DNA of 64,000 nucleotides from Mesorhizobium_K marinum (GTDB lineage: Bacteria > Pseudomonadota > Alphaproteobacteria > Rhizobiales > Rhizobiaceae). The notes under the pieces were generated by a model. It was not told the origin of the DNA, searched no databases, and worked only from the letters and a program-made list of their open reading frames with translations. Both the position numbers and the translations under genes were made by a program. The stretch is from NCBI RefSeq assembly GCF_040813715.1, contig NZ_JBFOCH010000015.1. The stretch is one strand, 5' to 3'. The first letter of the stretch is position 1. Each line of letters begins with the position of its first letter. Positions 8,819 through 18,909 of the stretch are shown one piece after another.

Positions 8819-9733
8819 CTACTCCTGCGTGGTGGCCGCGGCGTTTTCGGCCTCGATGATGCCGCGCATCTGATCGATCTTGCCGATGTTCTCCTCGCCG
8901 ACGCCCAGGACTTCCTTTGCCCACGCCATCACGTCGTCGTTGACGGTCTTGTTGGACATGCTTTCCAGCGCCGCCTGAAGCGAGGCGTCGTCGGTGCCGG
9001 CCGCGGCGGTCTCGGCAGCCTGCTGCGCCTCGGTCGCCTCCTGCTGGGCAGCGGTGACCTCGGCTTCCTTCTGCGGAATCGCGGTCGTCAGTTCGGCGAT
9101 GCGCGCATCGCGCGCGACCTGGTCCTCGGCCGAGAGGGCGTCGATCTCCTCCTGGGTCATGGCGTTCAGGTCGCCGAGTTCCGTGTTCATCGCGTCGAGC
9201 TCCTGTTGCGCGGCGACCGCCCTGGCTTCGGCCGCCTGGGCTTCCGCCACCGCGATCTCGTAGTTGGCGGAGGCCACCACGAAGGCCTGCACCGCCGCGA
9301 ATTTGGGGCTCTTGGCGTTGATGTAGGCGTTGATGTTGCGCTTCAGCGAGTTCAGCGAACCGAGCTGGGCGTTCAGGTTCTTCTCCTTGGCGACCGCCGC
9401 GACCTTCTGCTGCTTGGCGGCAGACTTCAGCGCGCCCTGGCTGGACTTGCTCTTCTGCGTGGCGGAGGCCGACTTGCCGTTCGACGCGCTGCTCTTGCCG
9501 GAGGCGCTGTTGCCGCTGCTCTTGCCGCCGCCACCATTGCCGCCGCCGTTTCCGTTACCCCCGCCGTTTCCGCCGCCGCCACCGTTGCCGCCGCCGTTTC
9601 CATTGCCCCCACCGTTTCCGTTGCCGGCAAACGCCTGATCGGAGCCGATTCCGTCCAGGGTCAAGGTCAACGGCAAGGCTGCGAGGGCGATGCCGCACAG
9701 CGCGGCAAGCATGGCGGTTCTCGTTTTATGCAT
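8819..9733 (-). CDS. Secreted Gly/Asn-rich coiled-coil protein, unknown function
   Basis: A 304-residue protein that I cannot name. It has a signal peptide (residues 1-36, cleavage after AFA). Residues 37-70 consist almost only of Gly and Asn in GGGNGN-type repeats, followed by a Ser/Lys-rich linker (71-105). Residues about 105-265 are Ala/Glu/Gln-rich with heptad character (VAVAEAQAAEARAVAAQQE, QKEAEVTAAQQEATEAQQA) and probably form a long coiled coil. The C-terminal 40 residues (NDDVMAWAKEVLGVG) look like a small folded tail. It is probably periplasmic or exported. It is convergent with the DUF1254 gene. Confidence 0.7.
   Translation of the reverse strand: MHKTRTAMLAALCGIALAALPLTLTLDGIGSDQAFAGNGNGGGNGNGGGNGGGGGNGGGNGNGGGNGGGGKSSGNSASGKSSASNGKSASATQKSKSSQGALKSAAKQQKVAAVAKEKNLNAQLGSLNSLKRNINAYINAKSPKFAAVQAFVVASANYEIAVAEAQAAEARAVAAQQELDAMNTELGDLNAMTQEEIDALSAEDQVARDARIAELTTAIPQKEAEVTAAQQEATEAQQAAETAAAGTDDASLQAALESMSNKTVNDDVMAWAKEVLGVGEENIGKIDQMRGIIEAENAAATTQE
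9524..9625. repeat. In-frame Gly/Asn-coding tandem repeat
   Basis: Imperfect CCGCCGTTTCC-type units encode residues 37-70 of the protein above. They are coding microrepeats of variable spacing, prone to length change by slippage. Confidence 0.7.
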
Positions 9734-10048
9734 CTGAAGCGTTCCTCATGATCAAGTGCAAAACAAAGCCCCCACGAATCACAACCGAGCCGTGCAATGC
9801 GGCCGAATGCGGTCCGGTCGACGAATACAGTCTCAGCAAGCGTTCAATTTTGGCGACGGGCTGACATCATCAGCATGTGGTTGGGTTCAAGACGCGCCGC
9901 GCCGGTTCGCCGGACGGCTGCCGACGCGGGCTGGACAGACCATGGCAGACGGAGGTTTAGCGGATGTTCCAGAGGACGCTAAAATTCGAACGATCGCGCC
10001 CGGGCGACGTCGGTCCCAGGTGCGCGGCCCTTCCCCTCGGGCAATGGT
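9734..10048. other. Intergenic stretch, no gene recognised
   Basis: Spacer of 315 bases between the start of the Gly/Asn-rich protein gene and the stop of the glycosyltransferase gene, both on the minus strand. It should hold the promoter of the former. I see no convincing -35/-10 pair, no RNA gene and no good hairpin. Short plus-strand frames here have no family features. Confidence 0.6.
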
Positions 10049-11221
10049 CTAGCGCGAGCGAAAATGCTTCGGCCGCAGGCGGGACGGAAGCAGCCGGACC
10101 AGCCGAAGCCATAGCCGCCGGGCCGGCGTCGCCCAGTCATGCAGCAGGAACGCGGCCTGCGGGTTGCGGTCCGAGAGGTCGAACGCGGCCTGCCAGCCGA
10201 TGAACGCGACCAGCGACCTGCGCATGGCGACGCGGGGCACCATGTGCTCCAGACCCGGCGCGATGGCGCACCAGCGGTCGGCCAGCGCCTCTCGTATCGC
10301 CTTGCCCGTGTCAGGCCGCGTGGCCCCCAGGGGGGCGTTCGAGCCGATGATCCGTCCGTCCGCCCACCCGTTCTTCGGGTGCAGCCGGTAGCTGCCGAGC
10401 ACCTGTTCGATGCGCACCGAACCGCCCAGCATATGCGCGGCGAAGGCCAGGTATTCGTCGGCGCACATCCGGATGCGATCCGGGTCCGGGACACGGATGA
10501 TCGAAAGCACGTCGCGTCGGAACATCATGCCCGACGTCGACGACCACAGCCAGCCGGACACCTCCCGGTCGACGAAGACGAGCTTTGCTGCGCCATGCTC
10601 GACCTCCTTGTACTTGCCGGTTGCCCGCGCGCTCCGTCGCGGGTCGCCAAGCCGGAAGTTGGGATAGCTGCCGGCAAGCATGACGCCGGAACTGTCCATC
10701 AGCAGTTGATCGGAACTCGACATGGCTGCGGTGCACACGGGCGAGAGGTGGGTCCTCACGTGGCATTCCAGGAAGCGAGGGTGCCAGACATCGTCGCCGT
10801 CGAGGAATGCCGCCAGCGGCGCATCGGTCGCGTCGAGGCCGGCCATCATCGTCGCCATCTGCCCGCGGTTCACCGACTGTGTCAGCAAACGGAATCGGCT
10901 GTCGCCCATCTCGTCCAGGCATGCCTGGATGCGGCTGCGCGAATCATCCGTTGACATGTCGTCGACGACGACACATTCAAACGCGCCGTAGCTTTGCGCC
11001 GCCACCGACCGGATGGCGGCCTCGATGAAGGCCTCCTGGTTGAAGCAGGGAATGGTGACCGAGACCAGGGGCAGATGCAGGTGGGAGCCGGAATTGGCCG
11101 GAAGGATGTCCGCGCCGTCCATGGGCGCCCGAGCGTCGCGCAAGGGACCGTTCGCCGGCCTTGGCGCCGGTTCGACAGTGCCGATCACCGTGAGGCCGGA
11201 CGCATGCTGATCGTCAAGCAT
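10049..11221 (-). CDS. Family 2 glycosyltransferase
   Basis: A 390-residue GT-A-fold glycosyltransferase. The nucleotide-sugar domain starts at about residue 52 (VSVTIPCFNQEAFIEAAIRS), followed by VVVDDMSTDDS and the DxD-type metal site FLDGDDVWHPRF. The acceptor is unknown; surface polysaccharide or glycolipid synthesis is likely. The ATG at 11221 has an AAGGAGA ribosome-binding site (11232-11238) and gives a 50-residue N-terminal extension; an internal Met34 at 11122 is the alternative. With the first start, its 5' end overlaps the divergent glycosyltransferase gene by 18 bases. Confidence 0.85.
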   Translation of the reverse strand: MLDDQHASGLTVIGTVEPAPRPANGPLRDARAPMDGADILPANSGSHLHLPLVSVTIPCFNQEAFIEAAIRSVAAQSYGAFECVVVDDMSTDDSRSRIQACLDEMGDSRFRLLTQSVNRGQMATMMAGLDATDAPLAAFLDGDDVWHPRFLECHVRTHLSPVCTAAMSSSDQLLMDSSGVMLAGSYPNFRLGDPRRSARATGKYKEVEHGAAKLVFVDREVSGWLWSSTSGMMFRRDVLSIIRVPDPDRIRMCADEYLAFAAHMLGGSVRIEQVLGSYRLHPKNGWADGRIIGSNAPLGATRPDTGKAIREALADRWCAIAPGLEHMVPRVAMRRSLVAFIGWQAAFDLSDRNPQAAFLLHDWATPARRLWLRLVRLLPSRLRPKHFRSR

Positions 11222-12468
11222 GGCTACCGGTCTCCTTCTGGCTGGGAGATCGCCAGGGCGGCGCTACGCCACGCCAAGACGTTGCGGAAAGGATCATTGT
11301 CGCCAAGGTTGCAGCCGGTGGTGCAGTCGAGCGTGATCTGCGGCGACCCGCTCATATCGTATTCCGGCATGTCCGGCACGCCGCTCGGCCTGGCGAGCCA
11401 CCTGCCTCGTCTTCAGCGCGGTCATCGTGCCTGGTTCCTCGTTTCGCCGACATGGTCGATCGAAGATCGGGCCCATGCCAAGCACATACGCACCTATGCC
11501 ATATTCCACCGTTTGCGAAACCCCTCGCATCGCCTCTTGTTCATGGGCAATACGCAGGCCGAAGTCGACCTGCTGCACGAAGCCGGCGAGGCCGCCGTCC
11601 TGCACAACAAGACCTCTGCCGTTTCGGAGCAGGTGTTTCGGCCACTCGAGGGAGCGGCTGTCGCATTCGACGCCATCTACAACGCGCAACTCGCGCCGTG
11701 GAAGCGCCACGAACTTTCGCTTGGCGTCGAGCGCTGCGCATTTCTCTTTTATCGCGACAAGGCGACGACGCAGAGCGAAAGGGCGCTGATCGAGCGCCAT
11801 GCCAGGCTGGCGCCGGGCCATGCCTTTCTCAACGGATTCGGCGACGATGGGCGTCCCGTCCGCATGGACGCGGTCGCGGTGAACCGGCATCTCAACACCG
11901 CAGCCGTCGGTCTATGCCTGTCCGAGGTGGAGGGGCCGATGTTCGCCTGCACCGAATACCTGCTGGCCGGCCTTCCCGTCGTCACGACGCCGAACCGCGG
12001 CGGCCGCGACGGCTATCTCGACGACGACTTCTGCCTGACGGCTCCGGCCGATCCCCGCTCGGTTGCCGAGGCGGTCTCGGCGCTGAAGGAGCGGCGCATT
12101 CCGCCCGCCGCCATCAGGGAGAGAACGCTGGCGCGGCTGACCAGCGACCGCGACCGCTTCACCGGCCTTCTGAACGCAATCCTCGACGAGTGCGGTTCGC
12201 CGGCGCGGATNGGCGGCGCATTCCGCACGCGGCCATCAGGGAGAGAACGCTGGCGCGGCTGACCAGCGACCGCGACCGCTTCACCGGCCTTCTGAACGCA
12301 ATCCTCGACGAGTGCGGTTCGCCGGCGCGGATTGGAACGCCCTGGCCGTTCAGGCATCCCGTCATGGAGTGGCTGCCGCCGGCGGTCGCGGTCGAGCGCG
12401 CGCTTGCCGGCGTTGCCGATGCCTGGCGCGCGCCGGAAGACCCGTTCGGTCCTCCGGCCGGCCGGTAG
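11204..12468 (+). CDS. Group 1-type glycosyltransferase, broken by an assembly join
   Basis: The product has a GT-B-like C-terminal nucleotide-sugar domain (VGLCLSEVEGPMFACTEYL, then LAGLPVVTTPNRGGRDGYL). The frame runs from the ATG at 11204 to the N at 12211, where 120 bases are repeated with two mismatches. Removing one copy rejoins the frame to the stop at 12466-12468 and gives a 380-residue protein ending in EDPFGPPAGR. The break is therefore an assembly artefact, not a pseudogene. It is divergent from the family 2 glycosyltransferase; the pair probably acts on the same glycan. The stop lies 5 bases from the convergent cysK stop. Confidence 0.75.
12091..12332. repeat. Unmerged contig ends around N at 12211
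   Basis: Bases 12091-12210 recur as 12213-12332 with two mismatches, separated by an N. This is a contig overlap left unmerged, inside the group 1 glycosyltransferase gene. Confidence 0.9.
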
Positions 12469-12473
12469 CGGTC

Positions 12474-13504
<1,031 letters not shown>

Positions 13505-13738
13505 CGAAGGCTCCTCTTCAGAGCGCCGGCCCGAGGCGCCACGGTGGGCTTGCTGCGGGGTTGCGCTCTCGATCTGACATTGCGCACCGCCGCGAGACAT
13601 GTCCCCGCCCGCAGATGCTCGCGCGACCATAAAGCGGCGAGGCGGAAAATCCGAGTGGGGCGCATATCGAAAAGCGTCAGGCTAAGGATTCTCGTTCCGG
13701 GAAGGCGGCATTTCCAGGAATGATTTGGCGCAGATTCG

Positions 13739-14356
13739 CTACTGGCGAGCGGCAATGGCCAGTGCGGCGCCGGCCATGAAGGTCGCGGCGGTGCGGTTCA
13801 GCGCCTTGAGCGCGCGCGGCGTCCGCAGCAACCAGCGCGCCTTGGCGGCCAGTGCAAGGTAGGGCACCAGCACGACCAGCAGCACGACGATGGTGATCAG
13901 CGCCAGCATGCCGTATTCGGCAATTGTCACCGTTCGGAGATCGACGATGGTGGGGGTGATGGCGAGGTAGAAGATCATCGTCTTCGGGTTGCCGAGCGTG
14001 ACGGTGAGGCCGGCGAGGAAGCTGGTGACGAACCCGCCTTTCGCCGTCCTGGCCTCGACCGCCTGGGCAGTGATCCCGCTGTTCCAGAAGCTCCAGGCCA
14101 GCCAGGCGAGATAGGCGCAGCCAGCCCACTTGATGGCGAGGAAGACCATGCCGAAGGTCTGCGCCACGATAGCGAGGCCGAGCATCACGGCGGTGAGGTA
14201 GACGAGGTCGCCGACGATGAGGCCGAGCGACATGTACAGCGCGGATCGGAAGCCCGAGCCGAGCGCGCGCGCGACCAGAGCCGTGAGCCCGGGACCGGGA
14301 ATGGCGGCAGCCAGCGCAAGCGCGCCGCTGTAGGCGATGAATCCGGCAAGCGTCAT
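13739..14356 (-). CDS. LysE/RhtB-family amino-acid exporter
   Basis: A 205-residue inner-membrane protein with about six hydrophobic segments. It has the LysE family N-terminal signature AAAIPGPGLTALVARALGSG, and GLTVTLGNPKTMIFYLA in the middle. The family exports amino acids or homoserine lactones; the substrate cannot be told here. I chose the ATG at 14356 (MTLAGFIAYSG) since it starts directly before the first membrane segment; the frame upstream is not membrane-like. It is divergent from the cytochrome b561 gene. Confidence 0.88.
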   Translation of the reverse strand: MTLAGFIAYSGALALAAAIPGPGLTALVARALGSGFRSALYMSLGLIVGDLVYLTAVMLGLAIVAQTFGMVFLAIKWAGCAYLAWLAWSFWNSGITAQAVEARTAKGGFVTSFLAGLTVTLGNPKTMIFYLAITPTIVDLRTVTIAEYGMLALITIVVLLVVLVPYLALAAKARWLLRTPRALKALNRTAATFMAGAALAIAARQ

Positions 14357-14517
14357 GCGTGATCCCAGGACTGAGGTGCGGCTCTTAGCAGGTTGCGCCC
14401 GCCTGCTCACACGAATTCCGTCAATCGATGCATCAGGGCCGCTGATGAGATGCCGCGGAAGAAGCGACGAGCGACCGTCGTTAGCTGCAGGTGAGGGCAC
14501 AAGAGCGAGGCGCACGG

Positions 14518-15123
14518 ATGTCGCGCGGCACGGCCTACGACCCGGTATCGATCGCCTTCCACTGGACGATCGCGGCGCTGTTTCTCGGCCAGATGGCGCT
14601 TGGCCTGTCGATGGAGCGCGTGAAGAGCATGGCGCTGCAGTTCGAACTGATCCAGTGGCACAAGTCGTTCGGCTTCCTGATCCTGGTACTGGCGTCGCTG
14701 AGGCTCGGCTGGCGCATCGCAGCCGGCGCGCCGGCGCCCGACGCCGGGCTCGGCGCGGTCGAGCGGCGGGCCGCGGCCCTAGTGCAGGGCGCGCTGCTTG
14801 CGCTGACGCTGATGGTGCCGGCCGCCGGCTGGGCGCTCGCTTCGACCTCGACGCTCGGCATACCGAGCTTCGCTTTCAACCTGGTGATCGTTCCACCCCT
14901 GCCGCTGACGCCGTCGGCTCCGGCCGAGGCTTTCTGGCGGCAGTCGCACAAACTGCTCGCCTATGCGGCGCTGGCGCTCGTCGCCGGCCACGCGGCGGCG
15001 GCGCTTCGACACCATATGCTGCTGCGCGACGCGGTGCTCGCCCGCATGCTGCCCGGCCTGTCGCCGCGACCCGCCAAGCCGGGCGATCCGCAGCCGAGCC
15101 GAAGGACCAGCCGCGATGCATGA
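14518..15123 (+). CDS. Cytochrome b561-family protein
   Basis: A 201-residue inner-membrane di-heme cytochrome with four predicted membrane segments. Candidate heme-ligand histidines lie in AFHWTIAALFLG (segment 1), QWHKSFGFLILV (segment 2) and SHKLLAYAALALVAGHAAA (segment 4). It probably passes electrons from the quinone pool to a periplasmic partner. It overlaps the downstream YceI gene by 8 bases. The b561-YceI pairing is common in proteobacteria and suggests that the YceI protein binds a quinone-like or redox lipid. Confidence 0.88.
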   Translation: MSRGTAYDPVSIAFHWTIAALFLGQMALGLSMERVKSMALQFELIQWHKSFGFLILVLASLRLGWRIAAGAPAPDAGLGAVERRAAALVQGALLALTLMVPAAGWALASTSTLGIPSFAFNLVIVPPLPLTPSAPAEAFWRQSHKLLAYAALALVAGHAAAALRHHMLLRDAVLARMLPGLSPRPAKPGDPQPSRRTSRDA

Positions 15124-15724
15124 TCCCCGCCCTGGAAGAACCCTCGCTGTCGGCCTCGCAACCCTGTTGCTGTCGGGAGCGCTCGCCGCGTTCCAGGCTT
15201 CGGGCGCCATGGCGGCCGATGCGCTGTCGCAGGCCGCCGGCAGCTACAGCATCGATGGATCGTCGTCGATCCGCTTCGCCGTCGATCAGGTCGGCGGCGG
15301 CGGCATCAGGGGCAGCTTCGCCAGCTACAAGGGCAGCTTCCGCATCGACGGCGGCAATGTCGGCAAGTCGAGCGTGGCGATCACCCTCTATCCAAGAAGC
15401 GTGCGGGCGAACGAACGGCGCGTCGAGGACTTCCTGCGATCTGACGCGGTCTTCGACGTGGCCGACTATCCCGAGATCACCTTCCGCTCGACGGCGGTGA
15501 CGCGAACCGGGGCCTCGACGGCCCGCATAGACGGCATACTGACGGCGCGCGGGCATGCGCGGCCGGCCATGTTCCTGGCGACGGTCGGCCGCCAGAGCGG
15601 CGGCGGCATTTCCTTCCACGTCACGGGGGCGATCTACCGGTCGCCCTATGGCATGGGCGTCGGCACGCCGATCTATTCCAACCTCGTCCGGTTCGACATG
15701 ACGCTGAACGGCACGCGCAACTAG
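15116..15724 (+). CDS. YceI-family periplasmic lipocalin-like protein
   Basis: A 202-residue protein with a signal peptide (residues 1 to about 34, cut after GAMAA). The YceI domain follows: SYSIDGSSSIRFAVDQVGGG, SVAITLYPRSVRANERRVEDF, SDAVFDVADYPEITFRST. The YceI fold is a barrel that binds isoprenoid lipids in the periplasm. The start codon overlaps the cytochrome b561 stop, so the two are translationally coupled. Its stop overlaps the stop of the convergent hydrolase gene by 4 bases. Confidence 0.9.
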   Translation: MHDPRPGRTLAVGLATLLLSGALAAFQASGAMAADALSQAAGSYSIDGSSSIRFAVDQVGGGGIRGSFASYKGSFRIDGGNVGKSSVAITLYPRSVRANERRVEDFLRSDAVFDVADYPEITFRSTAVTRTGASTARIDGILTARGHARPAMFLATVGRQSGGGISFHVTGAIYRSPYGMGVGTPIYSNLVRFDMTLNGTRN

Positions 15725-17220
15725 TGGGCGGCCGCGACGCGGTCGGCTGCGAACTGGCGGACTTTCTCCACCATGAAGGAATGGAACGGATTCCAGCGCT
15801 GCCGGGTCATCATGGTCGGCGGGATGGAGAGCGTGCCGTTCTCGCCATGCAGCGCAAGCGTGCCGAGGCGGATACCGGGATTTTCGGACAGGCGGTCGTT
15901 GCCGTAGAGCGGGTCGTCAGGCGCGAAGGGCAGCGCGATGTGCGCGAGCGAATAGATGTTGGCGGGCCAGGCGAGGCCGAGCGGGGTCGTGCTGGCGGCT
16001 TCCTCGCCGGCGGCGCGGCTTTCCAGCACGACGTCGAAGGTGGTCGGGTCGCGGTTGGTGACGACGCCGGCCGCATAGGCCCGGGGCGGGCCGGACAGCA
16101 CGTGCTCGAGGTCGATCTGCCGGGCGAGCAGCCCCTGTGCCTCGTAGATGCGGTTGACGTCGAAGACGATCAGTTCGTGCCGGCCTGCAGGCAGCCGCTC
16201 GAACAGCCCGGTGACGACGGCGTTGGCGACGACGGTCGCGTCGACGGCCGACTGGAAGGCGAGGATCGGCGCTACCTCGCCGAGCCGCCCGTCGGCGGCG
16301 AGCTGGTCGAGGCGGGTGCGCAGCTTCTGCGTCATCCGCCAGGCCTGTTCGCCGGCGTTGACCGCGAAGGAGTTGTACTTGAACGGGTCGAACTCGGGCA
16401 GCACCGAGCTCCATGCCAGCTTGTCGAGGCCGAGCAGGTCGCCCACCCGCGCCTGCCAGTTCGCATAGGCCGCGGCGCGGGTGACGGCGATCTCCGGCGA
16501 GATCAGGACGAGGCCGGCCGGCACCGGCAGGCTGGCGTCCTCCACCGCCTCGAGGTCGTAGTTCAGCGCCAGCGCCGCGCCGTTGGAGTAGCCGACGATG
16601 AGGACGGGCTTGTCGCCCATCACCGACTTCATGTGCCGCATGGCGAGCCGCACGGCCGCCGTCATGTCCTCGGCGCTGGTGTATTTCAGCGCGCTCGGCG
16701 CGGTGCCGTGGCCGGGAATGCGCAGGCCAAGCACATGCGCCCCGGCGCCGCGCAGCAGGGCGCCGAAGCCGCGCAGACTGTAGGGACTGTCTGAATAGCC
16801 GTGCAGCAGCAGCACGCCGAAGGCGGCGCCCGGGGTGGCGTATTCGAACGTCCGGTTCCAGTTGGGCTTCCAGATGTCGGGATCGGAGCGGCTGCCGGCG
16901 GTGTAGCGGTTGAACTGCGAACGCTCGTCCCTGTCGACCTTGTCGTAGACCTCGCGCCTGAGTTCGGCGAACAGCCGGTCCTCCAGCGCGCGATACTCCG
17001 CAAGCGTGGCGACATCGGACGACGCGGTGAACTCCTCGTCCAGGTCGGCGGTGTGCCAGACGCTGAGATCCGGCTTGGAGTTGACGTAGTAGATTGCGGC
17101 CCCGGCCAGCGCCACGAGCGCGCCGGAGGCGAACAGCAGGATCGCGTAGGAGGTGAAGAGCAGATAGCGCCAGAGCCGCCGCCGCACGGGAACCGTCAGG
17201 TCGTCGAGGCGCGCGTCCAT
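15721..17220 (-). CDS. Membrane-anchored alpha/beta hydrolase
   Basis: A 499-residue protein with one N-terminal membrane segment (about residues 20-45), so the catalytic part is probably periplasmic. The hydrolase fold starts with the oxyanion region GVLLLHGYSDSPYSLRG, and the nucleophile elbow is GYSNG. A late Asp/His pair should complete the triad (LAFQSAVDATV; HGENG or FHSF near the C-terminus). It resembles serine aminopeptidase/monoacylglycerol lipase-type (hydrolase_4) enzymes; substrate unknown. A small gene follows upstream at 17277 on the same strand. Confidence 0.82.
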   Translation of the reverse strand: MDARLDDLTVPVRRRLWRYLLFTSYAILLFASGALVALAGAAIYYVNSKPDLSVWHTADLDEEFTASSDVATLAEYRALEDRLFAELRREVYDKVDRDERSQFNRYTAGSRSDPDIWKPNWNRTFEYATPGAAFGVLLLHGYSDSPYSLRGFGALLRGAGAHVLGLRIPGHGTAPSALKYTSAEDMTAAVRLAMRHMKSVMGDKPVLIVGYSNGAALALNYDLEAVEDASLPVPAGLVLISPEIAVTRAAAYANWQARVGDLLGLDKLAWSSVLPEFDPFKYNSFAVNAGEQAWRMTQKLRTRLDQLAADGRLGEVAPILAFQSAVDATVVANAVVTGLFERLPAGRHELIVFDVNRIYEAQGLLARQIDLEHVLSGPPRAYAAGVVTNRDPTTFDVVLESRAAGEEAASTTPLGLAWPANIYSLAHIALPFAPDDPLYGNDRLSENPGIRLGTLALHGENGTLSIPPTMMTRQRWNPFHSFMVEKVRQFAADRVAAAH

Positions 17221-17276
17221 GCGCGTTCAGGCGGACGGGAATGCCGGAAGGCGGTGGCGCATGGCGCGACGCCTGT

Positions 17277-17474
17277 TCATTGCGGCGTTTCCGGAAAGCG
17301 CTCGTCCAGCTGCTTTTCCAGGGCGACGAGATCGTCCGGCAGCGGCATGCCCATGGCGCGCAGTTCGTTGAACATTTCGCGCAGGCGCTCGCGCACCTCG
17401 TGCTCGTCCTCCGGCTGGTTGACCATTTCCTCCAGGAGAAGGCCGATCTGTGCCTTGATCTGCTCGAGCGCCAT
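17277..17474 (-). CDS. Small conserved-looking hypothetical protein
   Basis: A 65-residue acidic, helical protein starting MALEQIKAQIGLLLEEMVNQ, with a Glu/Arg-rich middle and Pro near both ends of the last helix. I do not recognise it. The ATG at 17474 is chosen because GGAG sits six bases upstream; a TTG twelve bases further up is the alternative. It lies 56 bases upstream of the hydrolase gene on the same strand and may share its transcript. Confidence 0.6.
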   Translation of the reverse strand: MALEQIKAQIGLLLEEMVNQPEDEHEVRERLREMFNELRAMGMPLPDDLVALEKQLDERFPETPQ

Positions 17475-17594
17475 GGTGTTCTCCAACGGTTTTCGGGGAC
17501 ATCCTACACGGGTTGCATGCCGCTCGCCATCACGCTGGAAGCGGCGGCATCCGGTGCTCCGGACGACCGACGATTTCTTGCGCCGCGACAGATG

Positions 17595-17623
17595 ATTGCT
17601 CCGATCGAGCCGTGTCGCTATGT
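17595..17623 (+). promoter_or_regulatory. Probable promoter of the DUF1254-type gene at 17658
   Basis: ATTGCT (17595-17600), 17-base spacer, CTATGT (17618-17623). It ends 34 bases before the start codon and matches the rhizobial housekeeping pattern moderately well. Confidence 0.45.
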
Positions 17624-17657
17624 ATTCTTGAGTTCAACTGGAACGGGAATTCTTCAA

Positions 17658-18686
17658 ATGCTTCGGACACTGGCATGCGGCTTGGTGGCGTCGACGATCT
17701 TTTGCGCGGACGCGGCATTCGCGGCGGACCGCGAAACGGTCAACGTCGACAATTTCGCCCGCGTCGAGAGCGATCTCTATTTCGCGAAATTCGCCAGGGA
17801 TGGAGCGTTCGGAAAGTTCTTCCATGTCCGCGAGCCGGTTCCCGTCGAGAAGCAGGACGTGATCCGCATGAACCGGGATACGCTTTATTCGACCGCGCTG
17901 ATCGACCTCGACGCGGGGCCCGTCGTCCTTACGGTGCCGCAGACGGACGGCCGCTTCATCGCGGTGCAGGTGATCAACGAAGACCACTACACGCCGACCG
18001 TGATCTACGCGCCGGGCGAGCACCGGTTCACACGCGAAGAGATCGGCACGCGCTATGTCCTGCTGCTGGCGCGAACTTTCGTCGATCCGCAGGATCCGAA
18101 CGACCTGGAAGCGGTCCACAAGGTGCAGGACTCGCTAAAGCTGCAGCAGAGCGCGATCGGGACGTTTGAAATTCCAAACTGGGACACCGACCGCGCCACC
18201 AAGATTCGCGACGCGCTCAACGCGCTCTCGGCGGCGAATGGCGGGATCGACTCCGCGCGCATGTTCGGTCCGAAGGGCAAGGTCGACCCGGTTTCGCATC
18301 TGATCGGCACGGCCGCCGGCTGGGGCGGCAACCCGCCAGAGGATGCGCTCTATGAAGGCGTCGCACCCGACAAGAATGACGGGAAGACTGTCTACAGGCT
18401 GACGGTCGAGGACGTGCCGGTGGACGGGTTCTGGTCGATTAGCGTCTACAATCGCGAGGGTTTCTTCCAGGAGAATCCGCTCCACGCCTACTCGCTGAAC
18501 AACGTGACGGCGAAAAAGGGCGCCGACGGGTCTGTCGCGGTGCAGTTCGGCGGGTGCGGCGACGGCGGCGTCGCCAACTGCCTGCCCATCACCGACGGCT
18601 GGAACTATCTCGTGCGCATGTACCGCCCGCGGGCGGAAATCCTGAGCGGCGAATGGACGTTTCCTGCGGCAACGGCGGCGGAATGA
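17658..18686 (+). CDS. DUF1254-family secreted protein
   Basis: A 342-residue protein with a signal peptide (residues 1-22, cleavage after AAFA). The conserved core includes DVIRMNRDTLYSTALIDL, the C-terminal GFWSISVYNREGFF and WNYLVRMYRPRAEILSG. It belongs to the same broad family as the 532-residue protein at 7094 but is shorter. It is probably periplasmic, function unknown. The mature part has a Cys pair (FGGCGDGGVANCLPI) that could form a disulfide. The long in-frame extension upstream of the ATG is spurious because it would bury the signal peptide. Confidence 0.82.
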   Translation: MLRTLACGLVASTIFCADAAFAADRETVNVDNFARVESDLYFAKFARDGAFGKFFHVREPVPVEKQDVIRMNRDTLYSTALIDLDAGPVVLTVPQTDGRFIAVQVINEDHYTPTVIYAPGEHRFTREEIGTRYVLLLARTFVDPQDPNDLEAVHKVQDSLKLQQSAIGTFEIPNWDTDRATKIRDALNALSAANGGIDSARMFGPKGKVDPVSHLIGTAAGWGGNPPEDALYEGVAPDKNDGKTVYRLTVEDVPVDGFWSISVYNREGFFQENPLHAYSLNNVTAKKGADGSVAVQFGGCGDGGVANCLPITDGWNYLVRMYRPRAEILSGEWTFPAATAAE

Positions 18687-18744
18687 CCGGAAACACACCC
18701 GTCCGGTATCAAGGGTAGCCCACCGGCGCCGGCGCCGGCCGAAG

Positions 18745-18860
18745 TTTCGGCCGGACGTCGCCGTGCGGGGTCGACATTCGCGNGCGCGCAACCGCTGCCG
18801 GGCGGCGATCGCGGCGGCCGGACGTCGCGCATGGCGCCGTGCGGGGTCGACATTCGCGCC
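18745..18860. repeat. Unmerged contig ends around N at 18783
   Basis: A stretch ending CGTGCGGGGTCGACATTCGC occurs on both sides of the N at 18783, in the spacer in front of the Hsp70 gene. The right copy carries extra bases. The spacer length and any promoter here are unreliable. Confidence 0.75.
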
Positions 18861-18909
18861 CGGCTTGTGTACCGGAGCCTCCCCGCATTGCGGGACAGCT
18901 CTTCACGAC

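Noticed and set aside
9524..9632. Regular CCGCCGTTTCC-like repeats resembling a short CRISPR or tandem array
   Set aside because: They lie in frame inside a signal-peptide protein and encode Gly/Asn; unit spacing is irregular and there are no unique spacers.
12091..12332. True tandem duplication within a glycosyltransferase gene
   Set aside because: The copies flank an N, and merging them gives a continuous 380-residue protein.
13505..13738. Riboswitch upstream of cysK
   Set aside because: The 234-base spacer shows no recognisable SAM or other riboswitch core.
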